Source: Oceanobacter sp. 1_MG-2023
Lineage (GTDB): Bacteria > Pseudomonadota > Gammaproteobacteria > Pseudomonadales > Oceanobacteraceae
Assembly (NCBI RefSeq): GCF_030689025.1
Contig: NZ_JAUYWA010000002.1
Coordinates: 186,001-250,000, forward strand
Reading direction: 5' to 3'
DNA length: 64,000 nucleotides
Part shown: positions 20,101 to 28,578 of the stretch, in pieces
How the letters are laid out: the number at the start of each line of letters is the position of its first letter
Numbering within the stretch: position 1 is the first letter of the stretch
The notes under the pieces: generated by a model
Seen by the model: the letters and a program-made list of their open reading frames with translations, nothing else
The model's database searches: none
What the model was told of the DNA's origin: nothing
Translations under genes and position numbers: made by a program

Positions 20101-20347
20101 TGGAGGAGCTGAAATACAGCAAGCCATCCAGCCCGGTCAGTTGCTGTTCGATAATCTGGGTCACGCTGTTTTCGACGGTTTCGGCCGATGCGCCAGTATA
20201 GGTGGCATCGATTTTAACGGTCGGTGGCGACACGCTGGGGTATTGGGCTACGGGTAACGACAAGATCGATTGCAGCCCGAATAGCATGATGATGATGGAA
20301 ATCACCCAGGCAAATACCGGGCGATTGATAAAAAACTTGGCGATCAT
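17159..20347 (-). CDS. RND multidrug efflux permease (AcrB/MexB, HAE1 family)
   Basis: 1062-residue inner-membrane proton/drug antiporter. MIAKFFINRPVFAWVISIII begins helix 1; twelve helices and two large periplasmic loops follow in the standard pattern. The proton-relay Asp pair is in LVDDAIVVVENVERLMAEKG, and the second-half relay lies in GLASKNAILIVEFAEDAYMKG. The C-terminal cytoplasmic tail carries an uncommon run YDDDDDDAA. Overlaps the channel gene by 4 nt and follows the fusion protein gene by 18 nt. Substrates are not predictable from this sequence. Confidence 0.95.
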   Translation of the reverse strand: MIAKFFINRPVFAWVISIIIMLFGLQSILSLPVAQYPSVSPPTVKIDATYTGASAETVENSVTQIIEQQLTGLDGLLYFSSSSSSDGDASIDVTFEQGTDPDMAQVQVQNKVSQITSSLPDAVQDNGVTVKSSQSSFLLIASVYDTTDSVSGYDISDYIASNMQDSIARIEGVGSTRVFGAQYAMRIWLDPIKLANYELMTSDVTSAISAQNVQIAAGNIGAQPAPAGQELNATVTAQSMLQTAEQFRNIIIKSDSSGALVTLGDVARVERGSESYSYEGRLDRHPSSGMAVLLSPGANALDTAVAVKEALAKLATNFPTGWDIAYPKDSTDFITVSIAEVEHTLFEAIILVIAVIYLFLGSWRATLIPAVAVPVVLLGTFGVMAVFGYSINTLTMLALVLSIGLLVDDAIVVVENVERLMAEKGLSPRQATIESMKEISTALIGIAVVLSAVFLPMAFFGGSTGVIYRQFSVTIVSSMILSVIVALTLTPTLCATLLKPTDHGASQRGFFGWFNRKFDAMNQRYRGNVAGVIRRPLRWMLGYCAIIAVLAFSLMRLPTGFLPSEDQAEIMVMFNLPTGASLPRTAAVAREIEDYFLDNEADNVKHIFAISGFSFAGSGQNTGMAFVALKHWDERTSADTSANAIIQRARASLSTIRDANFFILSPPSIRGLGQSNGFTYELLAAPGTSREELITLKDQLIQAASASDQITGIRLSALSDTPQLQLEIDQAKAVSLGVSLSDVSSTLSTAWAGSYVNDFIDNGRVKKVYVQGDSEYRAKPDDLQYWFVRGSDNEMTPFSAFTSSYWSSGPQTLSRYNGFASYEIEGAAASGASSGDAMDEMEALTSALGGGANGSWSGLSYQERLSSGQSTMLYAISILVVFLALAALYESWSVPIAVIMVVPLGVLGSVLAATFRGLENDIYFQVALLTTIGLASKNAILIVEFAEDAYMKGKGLVESAVEGAFLRLRPILMTSLAFIFGTLPLALSSGAGGNSRNSIGTGIVGGTFSATVLALFFVPLFFVLVRGLFPSRKRYDDDDDDAAMTTTSLDKKPSPNHTGASV

Positions 20348-20365
20348 GGCAGGAAAGACTCCGGG

Positions 20366-21565
20366 TTATTCGCTGGCAAGCTGCGGTGTGTGGTCATCGG
20401 GGTTGGTATCGGTACGGCTCAATTTGATCGAGCCGTCGTCGTTGACCTGCGCCTTGACGGCAATGACGTCATTACCTGCCTGTATCTTGCTGGTTCCTTC
20501 CACTATCAGTTTGTCACCGGGCTCCACACCTGCAGATACCAGCCACTGATTGCCGATGGCGCGTTCTGTTGTGACGATGCGTTTTTCAACCTGATTGTTG
20601 TCATTGAGCAGCAAGGCCACGGCATGACCCTGGCTGTCGTGGGATATCCCTTGTTGTGGCAGCAGGATGGCGTTGTGGTTAACGGCATCTTCGACCACGG
20701 CGCGGACAAACATGCCGGGCAACAGGAGACCATCCGGGTTGGCAAATTCGGCCCGCAGGGTGACTGAGCCGGTATCTTCGTTCACCGCGACTTCACGGAC
20801 TTTCAGGGTGCCTTGGTGCTCATAGCGAGAGCCGTCTTCCAGAATCAGGCTGACTCTGGTACTGCCGGTTTTGATGCCGGACTGTTGCAGCAGTTTACGC
20901 AGCAGCAACTGATCCTTGGACGACTGGGTCATATCCACATACATCGGGTCGAGGGTATTGATGCTGGCCAGCGCGGTACTTTGTGAGGCATCCACCAGCG
21001 CTCCGGGGGTCACACTGGACAAGCCGATACGGCCACTGATCGGGGCGGTGATTCTGGTATAGCCGAGGTTGATGTTGGCGGTGACCAGCGCGGCCCTGGC
21101 GCTGGCGAGGGCGGCTTCGGCTTCCAGCCAGGTGGTATGGGCATCGTCAGCATCCTGTTGGGAGATGCCCTGAATGGTGACCAGACCAGCGTAGCGCTTG
21201 TCGGTCAAACGGGCTGATTCCAATGCCGCTTTGGCACTTTTGAGATTGGCTTTGGCCTGTTGCAGCGCCGCCTGGTAACTGGCTGGATCTATCTGGTAGA
21301 GCACATCTCCGGCATTCACCTGTGAGCCTTCTTCAAACAGGCGTTGCTGGATAATGCCGCCTACCTGGGGGCGGATATCCGAACTTTGCGATGCCACTGT
21401 GCGGCCTTTTAATTCACTGGTGAGGCTGACGGTCTGTGGCTGCACTTCAATATAGCTGACTTCCGGGGTCGGTGGCGCCGGTGGTGCCTCGCTGGAGTCG
21501 GACAAACAACCAGACAGCAGAGCGATCAAGGTCAGGCTTGTGAATAAATGGATGAAGGATTTCAT
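20366..21565 (-). CDS. RND efflux periplasmic membrane-fusion protein (AcrA/MexA)
   Basis: 399 residues. A lipoprotein signal (TSLTLIALLSGC, Cys20) anchors it in the inner membrane. VSYIEVQPQTVSLTSELKGR starts the family core; IDPASYQAALQQAKANLKSA is the lipoyl/hairpin region, YTRITAPISGRIGLSSVTPG the second lipoyl half, and LRAEFANPDGLLLPGMFVRA the beta-barrel domain. Translated first in the efflux operon (fusion protein, pump, channel). No TetR or LysR regulator gene adjoins; a symmetric site upstream may bind one encoded elsewhere. Confidence 0.94.
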   Translation of the reverse strand: MKSFIHLFTSLTLIALLSGCLSDSSEAPPAPPTPEVSYIEVQPQTVSLTSELKGRTVASQSSDIRPQVGGIIQQRLFEEGSQVNAGDVLYQIDPASYQAALQQAKANLKSAKAALESARLTDKRYAGLVTIQGISQQDADDAHTTWLEAEAALASARAALVTANINLGYTRITAPISGRIGLSSVTPGALVDASQSTALASINTLDPMYVDMTQSSKDQLLLRKLLQQSGIKTGSTRVSLILEDGSRYEHQGTLKVREVAVNEDTGSVTLRAEFANPDGLLLPGMFVRAVVEDAVNHNAILLPQQGISHDSQGHAVALLLNDNNQVEKRIVTTERAIGNQWLVSAGVEPGDKLIVEGTSKIQAGNDVIAVKAQVNDDGSIKLSRTDTNPDDHTPQLASE

Positions 21566-21624
21566 CGCGGAGAGTCCTCTGGTGAAACATGAATGATTAG
21601 CTTCCCGGATTGTTCAGAAACCAG

Positions 21625-21647
21625 GCGCAAAACCCGGTTTGTTGCGC
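21625..21647. promoter_or_regulatory. 23-bp inverted repeat, candidate operator of the RND operon
   Basis: Six outer bases GCGCAA (21625-21630) and TTGCGC (21642-21647) are exact complements around a centre at 21636, and 8 of 11 mirrored positions pair overall. It lies about 60 nt upstream of the fusion-protein ATG in the 288-nt region 21566-21853, where no gene is seen. Size and place suit a TetR-type repressor site. Confidence 0.5.
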
Positions 21648-21853
21648 GACCGTAGTGCCAGGAAAACATCAGGTTGGGAGATGCCGCCATTGTCGCCGGG
21701 AGGAAGTTAAGAGCGGGTTAACAACACGTAACAAAGCCGTATAAAAAGCAGCAGAAAGAGGCAATCAATGTGAATTTGATGCGAATGGTGTGGGCGCGGG
21801 TTGAGTATGAGCGGGGAGCAGGCCGAATAAGTGGATGGTTGACAGTTAAACCA

Positions 21854-22675
21854 TTAATGATTGCCGGGAATCAGATTGCCCAGCAGCAGGTGGCAGCCGC
21901 CTTTGTCGCGAAAGAAAGGCCGACCGGCACGCCACAAGTTGAAGCCCAATGCTGCCGACCAGTGCTTGGCTTGTCGTTGTGCCTGCTTGGCATCCGGTAT
22001 CGGCGTGGGAGTGAGTGGCGGTTTTTGCGCCCACAGAATCCAGTTGCCATCCTTGGTGGTAGCGTGCTGGGTAATGGGAAAACGTTGTTTGAGTTTCCAC
22101 AACCAGAGTGCCTGGTCGCGGTGTTCGCGCCACAGGTTGAGTACCAGCCAGCCACCGGGAGACAGGTGCTGATGGCAGTGGTCGAGAAAGCTTTCTTGCA
22201 ACTGTTGCTGATCCAGACCGTCGGCCAGAAACAGGTCGCTGAGTAACCAGTCTGCGGCGTTGGGGGGCGCCTCGGCCAGCCAGGCTCCGGCATCGGCAAT
22301 CTGGACGTTCAGATGGCTGTCACGGGGCAGGGCAAAATATTGCCGCGCCACCTGTAATACCGCTGCTCGCAGTTCCACTACATTAATCTGGGACTCGGGC
22401 AGCAGGCTATGAATCGTATTGGCCAGCAGCCCTCCTCCCAGACCCAACAAACAGATGCGTTGTGGTGCTTGCTCGGCAAACAATAACAGCGAGGCCAGCA
22501 TGGCGCGGCTGTATTCGTGCTGCAGCTGTCTGGGCTGGTGCTTGAGCAGGCAGCTCTGTTCATCGGCAGTACCAAAACTGAGGTAGCGTTTGTTGCCGTC
22601 ATCGAACACCTGTATGACGCCATGGTCGTCGTAGCGGCGGTGTATTTCATTGGCGGCAATAAACCACTCACTCAT
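21854..22675 (-). CDS. Spermidine-synthase-like methyltransferase-fold protein
   Basis: 273 residues with the SpeE-type Rossmann fold: RICLLGLGGGLLANTIHSL is the nucleotide loop, INVVELRAAVLQVARQYF the acidic strand after it, and DAGAWLAEAPPNAADWLLSDLF the region where true spermidine synthases have the DSTDP active-site segment. That segment is not kept (DLFLADGLD instead), so aminopropyl transfer is doubtful. An orphan SpeE-like protein of unknown role is the safest call. It starts 17 nt after the argA stop on the same strand, probably co-transcribed. Confidence 0.72.
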   Translation of the reverse strand: MSEWFIAANEIHRRYDDHGVIQVFDDGNKRYLSFGTADEQSCLLKHQPRQLQHEYSRAMLASLLLFAEQAPQRICLLGLGGGLLANTIHSLLPESQINVVELRAAVLQVARQYFALPRDSHLNVQIADAGAWLAEAPPNAADWLLSDLFLADGLDQQQLQESFLDHCHQHLSPGGWLVLNLWREHRDQALWLWKLKQRFPITQHATTKDGNWILWAQKPPLTPTPIPDAKQAQRQAKHWSAALGFNLWRAGRPFFRDKGGCHLLLGNLIPGNH

Positions 22676-22692
22676 TGTCTTGATGCCTGTGC

Positions 22693-23997
22693 TCAGAGGG
22701 TTTTCAGGAAGACCTTGGAGTTACGCTGGAAGTTATAAAGCTTCTGGCGTTCTTCGGGCAGGTCGGAGACCTGGCCAGGCACAAACCCCTGTTCAATAAA
22801 CCAGTGGGCAGTCCGGGTGGTCAGTACAAACAGTTGCTGGAACTGGCGCTTGCGGGCTTCCTGTTCAATTTGATCCAGCAGCAGCTGGCCGCGGTGGCCG
22901 CCACGATAGTCGGGGTGAACCGCCACACAGCCGAGCTCGGCGCGGTCGTCAGAGTAGGGGTAAAGCGCGGCGCAGGCGGTGATCATGCCGTCCCGTTCGA
23001 TAACATAAAAACGGTTCAGCTCGGTTTCCAGCAACTCCCGTGAGCGGCGTACCAGAATGCCGGCGTCTTCCAGCGGTTTCAGCAAGGAGAGGATGCCGCC
23101 AACGTCATCGATTCTGGCCGGCCGCAGCTGGTCGTACGGGTCCTGGCTGATCATGGTGCCCTTGCCCTCGCGGGTGAACAGCTCCTGCAGCAGGGCGCCA
23201 TCGTGCTGAAAACTGATCAGATGCGCCCGTGGCACTCCCTGGCTGACGGCTTTGAGGGCCGCTTCTGCGTGATGGCGGGCTTCGCCGTGAAAGTGGGTCA
23301 GGCGTTCTTCGAGGCTGCGACAGGTCAGTTGCTGCAAGGTCTCGCCGTTGTCTTCGAGCAAGCCGTCATCCTGTCCCATCAGAATCAGTTTGTCGGCGCG
23401 CAGGCTGATGGCCGCCTGACGGGCAACATCTTCGACGGCCAGGTTGAACACTTCGCCAGAGGGCGAGTAACCAAGGCAGGACAACAACACAATATTGCCC
23501 GCCGCGAGCAGGTCGGTAATGGCGCTATGGTCGATCCGGCGTACTTCGCCGGTGTGCTGGAAATCAATGCCATCAATCACGCCCATTGGGCGGGCGGTGA
23601 CAAAATTGCCGCTGACTACTCGCATGCGGGCACCGTGCATGGGGGAATTGGGCAAGCCGACGGACATGCGGGATTCAATGTCTGCCTTGACGTAACCAAC
23701 CGCGGCTTTGACCGCGGTTAACGCCTGGCGGTCGGTGATGCGGAAGTCTTTGTAAAAAGTACTTTGTACGCCCAGACGTTCCAGTGCGGTATCGATCTGC
23801 GGTCGTGCGCCATGGACCAGTACCAGGCGTACGCCCAGGCTGGTCAGCAGGGCGATATCCTGGACAATATGGGTAAAGTTGGCGTCGGCGATGGCGTCGC
23901 CTTCGAACATCAGCACAAAGGTTTTGCCCCGGTGCGCATTGATGTAGGGGGAAGACTGACGAAACCAGTGCACATAAGCGGTGGTATCAGGGGTCAC
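22693..23997 (-). CDS. argA: Amino-acid N-acetyltransferase (N-acetylglutamate synthase)
   Basis: 434-residue two-domain enzyme making N-acetylglutamate, the first step of arginine synthesis. The N-terminal amino-acid-kinase-like domain (about residues 10-290, with VRLVLVHGARPQID and ITDRQALTAVKAAVGYVKAD) binds arginine for feedback control; the C-terminal GNAT domain has AELGCVAVHPDYRGGHRGQL with the acetyl-CoA loop. The start is GTG at 23997. It is downstream of argE on the same strand with a 128-nt gap holding a strong hairpin. Length matches E. coli ArgA (443 aa). Confidence 0.95.
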   Translation of the reverse strand: MTPDTTAYVHWFRQSSPYINAHRGKTFVLMFEGDAIADANFTHIVQDIALLTSLGVRLVLVHGARPQIDTALERLGVQSTFYKDFRITDRQALTAVKAAVGYVKADIESRMSVGLPNSPMHGARMRVVSGNFVTARPMGVIDGIDFQHTGEVRRIDHSAITDLLAAGNIVLLSCLGYSPSGEVFNLAVEDVARQAAISLRADKLILMGQDDGLLEDNGETLQQLTCRSLEERLTHFHGEARHHAEAALKAVSQGVPRAHLISFQHDGALLQELFTREGKGTMISQDPYDQLRPARIDDVGGILSLLKPLEDAGILVRRSRELLETELNRFYVIERDGMITACAALYPYSDDRAELGCVAVHPDYRGGHRGQLLLDQIEQEARKRQFQQLFVLTTRTAHWFIEQGFVPGQVSDLPEERQKLYNFQRNSKVFLKTL

Positions 23998-24051
23998 TGC
24001 AGTGTCTCATTCATGCAAGTAGAAGGTAGTCGGACGATTTAACCATGCTCA

Positions 24052-24079
24052 TCCGCTGGGCACTACTGCCGGCAGCGGA
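24052..24079 (-). promoter_or_regulatory. Strong hairpin in the argE-argA gap
   Basis: TCCGCTG (24052-24058) pairs with CAGCGGA (24073-24079), and inside it GGCA (24059-24062) pairs with TGCC (24067-24070) over a CTAC loop, leaving only a 2-nt bulge. On the minus transcript it lies between the argE stop and the argA GTG. No T run follows, so an mRNA-stability or translational role is as likely as termination. Confidence 0.4.
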
Positions 24080-24125
24080 AATGCCTGTCAGGCCAATCGT
24101 GTCGGGCTGATATTCAGGGTGCCGG

Positions 24126-25298
24126 TCAGCTCTGGGGAGTGAGGCAAAATTGCTGGATCAGGGACTGCAGCAGTTTGACGCCCGGTGCGATCTGGTCGAT
24201 GGCGAGGAATTCATCCACCTGATGGGCCTGATCAATACTGCCCGGCCCCATTACAATGGTTTCAAACCCAAGCGCTTGCAGGAAGGGCGCTTCGGTGGCG
24301 AAAGCGACGGCTTCGCTTGGGTGGCCGGTCAGTCGCTCGGCAGCCTGTACCAGAGCACTGCTGGCGGGGGTTTCAAACGGCTCGACACCGGGAAAGTGGC
24401 TTTCCAGCTCGAAGGTTACCTGATTCTGGGCGGCGATGGGGCTGAGTCGCTGGCGAATCTCGTTACGCAAATCATCATTGCTCATGCCCGGCAAGGCGCG
24501 CAGATCAAAGGCCAGCTCGCAGCTGCCACAGATGCGGTTGGGGTTGTCGCCACCGTGGATACAACCGAGATTCAGCGTTGGTACCGTGACGGCAAAATGG
24601 GCATTGTTATATTGCGTCGCCAGCTCGCGGCGCAGGGTTCTGAGTTCGCCGATGACATCATGCATGGCATCGATGCTGTTGACGCCCAGCTCCGGGTTGG
24701 ATGAATGCCCGGCGCGGCCGGTGAGGCGCACGCTTTCCATAATAATGCCCTTGTGCATGCGGATAGGACGCAGGCTGGTGGGTTCACCAATCACGGCATA
24801 ACGGCCCTTGAGGCGACCCTGGTGAGCGAGATCGCGAGCGCCGGTCATGGCGCTTTCTTCATCGGCGGTGGCCAGAACAATCAGTGGCTGCTGGAAGTCG
24901 CTGGCCTGAAACACCTGTACGGCTTCCAGTATCAGTGCAAAAAAGCCTTTCATATCACAGCTGCCGAGACCGTACAGGCGGCCGTCACGTTCGGTGAGGG
25001 TGAAAGGATCGGACTGCCACAGCTGCGGGTTGCAGGGCACGGTGTCGGTGTGACCACTGAGCACCAGACCGCCATCGCCACTGCCCAGTGTTGCGATCAG
25101 GTTCGCTTTGTCGGGGTGATTCGTGACGGGCAGGATCTCGCAGGCAAACCCCAGCGCCTCAAGCCAATGGGCAAGGCAGTGAATCACCGCCAGGTTGCTC
25201 TGGTCGTACTGGGGTAACACCGAGCTGATGCTGTTATGGCTGATCAAGGTGCTCAGGCTTTCGATGAGCGTAGGGACTTTCCGGGCAGAAACAGACAT
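24126..25298 (-). CDS. argE: Acetylornithine deacetylase ArgE
   Basis: 390-residue M20-family zinc hydrolase releasing ornithine from N-acetylornithine in the linear arginine pathway. VLSGHTDTVPCN (zinc His and Asp), GLGSCDMKGFFALIL (bridging Asp) and VLATADEESAMTGARDL (catalytic and zinc-binding Glu) are all present; the dimerisation domain lies between about residues 180 and 290. The ATG at 25298 is 53 nt from the divergent CYTH gene. It is upstream of argA and probably regulated with it. Other M20 amidohydrolases look similar, but linkage with argA favours ArgE. Confidence 0.92.
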   Translation of the reverse strand: MSVSARKVPTLIESLSTLISHNSISSVLPQYDQSNLAVIHCLAHWLEALGFACEILPVTNHPDKANLIATLGSGDGGLVLSGHTDTVPCNPQLWQSDPFTLTERDGRLYGLGSCDMKGFFALILEAVQVFQASDFQQPLIVLATADEESAMTGARDLAHQGRLKGRYAVIGEPTSLRPIRMHKGIIMESVRLTGRAGHSSNPELGVNSIDAMHDVIGELRTLRRELATQYNNAHFAVTVPTLNLGCIHGGDNPNRICGSCELAFDLRALPGMSNDDLRNEIRQRLSPIAAQNQVTFELESHFPGVEPFETPASSALVQAAERLTGHPSEAVAFATEAPFLQALGFETIVMGPGSIDQAHQVDEFLAIDQIAPGVKLLQSLIQQFCLTPQS

Positions 25299-25351
25299 AA
25301 AGCAATGACCTTGTGCTTGCGCAACCTGACGAGCGTCATGACAATAGCGCC

Positions 25352-26653
25352 ATGACCTATGAAATTGAGCTTAAACTGCGTTTTGCCCCGGAGCACGCCA
25401 TTGCCTTGCAGCAGGCGCTGGATGTGCGGGCAACGCGTGGCGGACATTCTACGCTGAACAACACCTACTTTGACACTGAGCAAGGGGACTTGTCGCGCCA
25501 GGCGTGTGCCCTGCGTATTCGTCAAAACGGTGAGTCATCGTTTGAGCAAACCCTGAAAACCCAGGGTAGCAATCAAGGGGGGCTGAGTGTTCGTCATGAA
25601 TGGAACTGGCCTCTCGATCATCACCAGCTGGATACCACCTTGCTGGCCAGCGATGTGGTACGGGCGCACTGGCCTGACGGCGTGTGTGCTGACTCACTGC
25701 TGCCCTTGTTCAGCACCAACTTTGCGCGCCAGCGCTGGGTCTGGCAGCGGGGGCCAAGCCAGGTCGAGGTGGTACTGGATCGTGGCCTGATCCAGGGCGG
25801 AGGTACGGAGGTGCCCCTGTGTGAACTGGAGCTGGAGCTGCTGCAAGGGGACCCCGCCGATATCTGGTGGATGGCCGAGACACTGGGTGCCGAGGTGCCG
25901 CTGTGGATGAGCGACATCAGTAAAGCCGAGCGCGGTTACCGCCTCCTGGGCATGGGTCGGGACTGGCGTCAGAGGGGTAATCTGTTTGCCTGTGATGCCG
26001 ATCCGGCCCTCTTGCCAACGCAACTGAATGAAAGCCTTGAGTGGATCAAACGGGCGCTGGAAGCATTACTTTGGGAGCCTCCGCGTAGCGCCGATCTGGC
26101 GATCGATTTTGCCGCACAGCTGTTAGCTTTTTTTGAGCTGGCACGGCAGGAACCGGCGCTGCAGCAATATTTGCCCGCCGGGACTCTGGTAGACTCGGCA
26201 CTGGCGTTGACTTATGCCTGTCTGGTGCAGACCGGATGTGATGAGCAATCATCATGCTTTGGGCAAGCCGAGGCTGAGATTAACCAATGGCGTGAACAGC
26301 CTTCGCTGGCGGGTGCCTTGTTGCAACTGGGCCACGGTTTATGGCAATGGCAGCCCAGTGGTGTTTCGTCGCCGGAGGCCGTCTCGTCACTGTCCCGGTA
26401 TCTGTTGTCGCGGTCCGTCAATGCCCCATTACGAGGGGCCGACTGGTCGCCATCGCAGCTGGTGGCGCTGATGTTACTGGCAAGGGATAACGGGTCGCTC
26501 ACATCGGCGAACCGGGAGGAAATTGCTCGTCTGGCCCATGAGTTGCTGGGTCTGCAGTTGCACCAGGTAGCGTTGGGTTCTGACAGCCGGGCCATGGCAG
26601 TGCAGCAGCATTCCCGGCGGTTGTCTGGATTAGTGGCGCAGTGGATGCACTGA
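25352..26653 (+). CDS. CYTH-domain inorganic triphosphatase (YgiF-like)
   Basis: 433 residues. MTYEIELKLRF opens with the ExExK motif that defines the CYTH triphosphate tunnel metalloenzyme fold; LNNTYFDTEQGDLSRQACAL, LRIRQNGESSFEQTLK and CELELELLQGDP complete the tunnel strands (about residues 1-200). The helical C-terminal half (about 220-433) occupies the place of the CHAD domain of E. coli YgiF but lacks easily recognised CHAD histidines. Expected to hydrolyse tripolyphosphate. The ATG at 25352 begins the conserved strand; an in-frame start at 25313 overlaps the argE leader. Confidence 0.82.
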   Translation: MTYEIELKLRFAPEHAIALQQALDVRATRGGHSTLNNTYFDTEQGDLSRQACALRIRQNGESSFEQTLKTQGSNQGGLSVRHEWNWPLDHHQLDTTLLASDVVRAHWPDGVCADSLLPLFSTNFARQRWVWQRGPSQVEVVLDRGLIQGGGTEVPLCELELELLQGDPADIWWMAETLGAEVPLWMSDISKAERGYRLLGMGRDWRQRGNLFACDADPALLPTQLNESLEWIKRALEALLWEPPRSADLAIDFAAQLLAFFELARQEPALQQYLPAGTLVDSALALTYACLVQTGCDEQSSCFGQAEAEINQWREQPSLAGALLQLGHGLWQWQPSGVSSPEAVSSLSRYLLSRSVNAPLRGADWSPSQLVALMLLARDNGSLTSANREEIARLAHELLGLQLHQVALGSDSRAMAVQQHSRRLSGLVAQWMH

Positions 26654-26707
26654 CGCCCGTCGTCGCCTTGTTTCTATCGTATTCTTTTTCTTCTCTGGAG
26701 TTTTTCC

Positions 26708-28480
26708 ATGCAGTCTAGTGCTGATCGTCAACTGAGTCTTACTGGTCTGCTGGAGGATATGCGCAGAGACAGGTTGCTCAGTTCCAGCGATTACGAACAG
26801 GCTCTGGGTATACGTCGCCAGGCGGGAGAGGCGAGTTTGCATCCGCTGACCTTGCTGGCGCGGCAGAACTTTCAGGATGCTCGCCCCCATGGCAAAACCC
26901 TGACGGAAGATGTGCTCTGCGAGTGGTTGGCGCAGCGGGTAAATATGACCACCTGCCAGATTGATCCGCTGGAAATTGATGTGCCTTCTGTGACGGAGGT
27001 GATGTCGTACGCGTTTGCGGAGCGTCATTGTATTCTGGCGGTGCGGGTAAGCGCCGAGGAAGTGGTGGTGGCGACGGCAGAGCCGGATGTCACCAGCTGG
27101 GTGGTCGATCTCGAACATGTATCCCGGCGGCGGATTCAGCGTGTATTGGCGTCGCCGTCGGCCATTGAGCGTTACCGGGTAGAGTTTTACCAGCTGGCCA
27201 ACTCGGTCAGCCGGGCGCGTGGCGATCATTCCAGCAGTGGTGCGGTACAGAATCTGGAAACCATGCTGGAACTGGGCAAGGCCAGAGCGCCGGATGCCAA
27301 TGATGAGCACATCGTCAATATTGTTGACTGGCTGCTCCAGTATGCGTTTGACCAGCGCGCCAGTGATATTCATCTGGAGCCACGGCGGGAGGTGGCTCAT
27401 GTGCGCTTCCGGATTGATGGCGTGTTGCACAATGTCTACGAGCTGCCTGCCCAGGTGGGTATGGCGGTGGTGGCACGGCTTAAATCCCTTGGCCGTATGA
27501 ATATTGCGGAAAAACGCAAACCTCAAGACAGCCGTCTGAAGTCCAAGACTCCCTCTGGACAGGAAGTCGAGTTGCGGTTGTCGACCCTGCCCACGGCGTT
27601 TGGCGAAAAACTGGTGATGCGGATTTTTGACCCGCAGGTGTTGGTTCGCAGTTTTGTCGAGATGGGTTTTGGCAAGGAAGATCAGCGCCGCTGGCAGAAA
27701 ATGGTCAGCAACAACCACGGAATCGTGTTTGTCACCGGGCCGACCGGGTCAGGTAAAACCACCACGCTGTACTCGACCCTGAAACAGCTGGCGACCGAGG
27801 ACGTGAATGTCTGCAGTATCGAAGACCCGATCGAGATGGTCGAACCAGCCTTTAACCAGATGCAGGTACATCCGGGCATCGAGCTGACGTTCGCCAGCGG
27901 TGTGCGGGCGCTGCTGCGTCAGGACCCGGACATCATTATGGTCGGGGAGGTACGTGATCTGGAAACCGCAGAAATTGCCGTACAGGCGGCGCTTACCGGG
28001 CATTTGGTGTTATCGACCCTGCATACCAACGATGCACCTTCAGCGTTTACCCGATTGCAGGAACTGGGGCTGCCTGCCTACCTGATTCGTTCCAGTGTGC
28101 TGGGGGTGATGGCGCAGCGGTTGATCCGGTCGCTGTGTCCGCATTGCAAACAAAAACAGCCGACCGACGAAGCCGCATGGAAGCAGCTGACGGCTCCCTG
28201 GTTGGTCAAAACTCCCGAACAGGTGTACAGCGCTGTCGGGTGTCTTGAGTGTCGGGGTACCGGTTATATGGGGCGTCTGGGTATTTATGAAGTCATGCCC
28301 ATGACCGAAACCCTGGAGCTTTTGATTAATGAACAGACGGATCAGCAAAAACTGCGTCAGGCGGCGATGAAAGAAGGCATGCACAGCTTGCGACTCAGTG
28401 GTGCCCACAAAGTGGCGGCTGGTTTGACAACAATGGAAGAAGTGATGCGTGTCGCACCGCTGGCACGACATTCAAGTTGA
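26708..28480 (+). CDS. GspE/PilB-type secretion ATPase, orphan
   Basis: 590-residue AAA-type traffic ATPase of the type II secretion/type IV pilus superfamily. Residues about 1-180 form the N-terminal MshEN/GspE-N-like region; the ATPase core has VFVTGPTGSGKTTTLYSTL (Walker A), the Asp box IEDPIEMVEP, DIIMVGEVRDLETAEIAVQA (Walker B), and GHLVLSTLHTND (His box). A zinc tetracysteine, CPHC and CLEC, sits near residues 470-515. No pilin, GspF/PilC or secretin gene adjoins, so the machine it powers lies elsewhere or is lost. ATG after TCTGGAG. Confidence 0.88.
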   Translation: MQSSADRQLSLTGLLEDMRRDRLLSSSDYEQALGIRRQAGEASLHPLTLLARQNFQDARPHGKTLTEDVLCEWLAQRVNMTTCQIDPLEIDVPSVTEVMSYAFAERHCILAVRVSAEEVVVATAEPDVTSWVVDLEHVSRRRIQRVLASPSAIERYRVEFYQLANSVSRARGDHSSSGAVQNLETMLELGKARAPDANDEHIVNIVDWLLQYAFDQRASDIHLEPRREVAHVRFRIDGVLHNVYELPAQVGMAVVARLKSLGRMNIAEKRKPQDSRLKSKTPSGQEVELRLSTLPTAFGEKLVMRIFDPQVLVRSFVEMGFGKEDQRRWQKMVSNNHGIVFVTGPTGSGKTTTLYSTLKQLATEDVNVCSIEDPIEMVEPAFNQMQVHPGIELTFASGVRALLRQDPDIIMVGEVRDLETAEIAVQAALTGHLVLSTLHTNDAPSAFTRLQELGLPAYLIRSSVLGVMAQRLIRSLCPHCKQKQPTDEAAWKQLTAPWLVKTPEQVYSAVGCLECRGTGYMGRLGIYEVMPMTETLELLINEQTDQQKLRQAAMKEGMHSLRLSGAHKVAAGLTTMEEVMRVAPLARHSS

Positions 28481-28578
28481 TATTGTTGACGGACGCCCAG
28501 TAACACGAATCGTCATGGAGAGTCTGGGCTTCAAACGTTACAATGCGTCAAAGCTCACCCAGGCAACAGGATATCCCG

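Noticed and set aside
26630-27718. 362-codon open frame antisense to the GspE-like gene
   Set aside because: Lies opposite conserved ATPase coding sequence and shows no motif.
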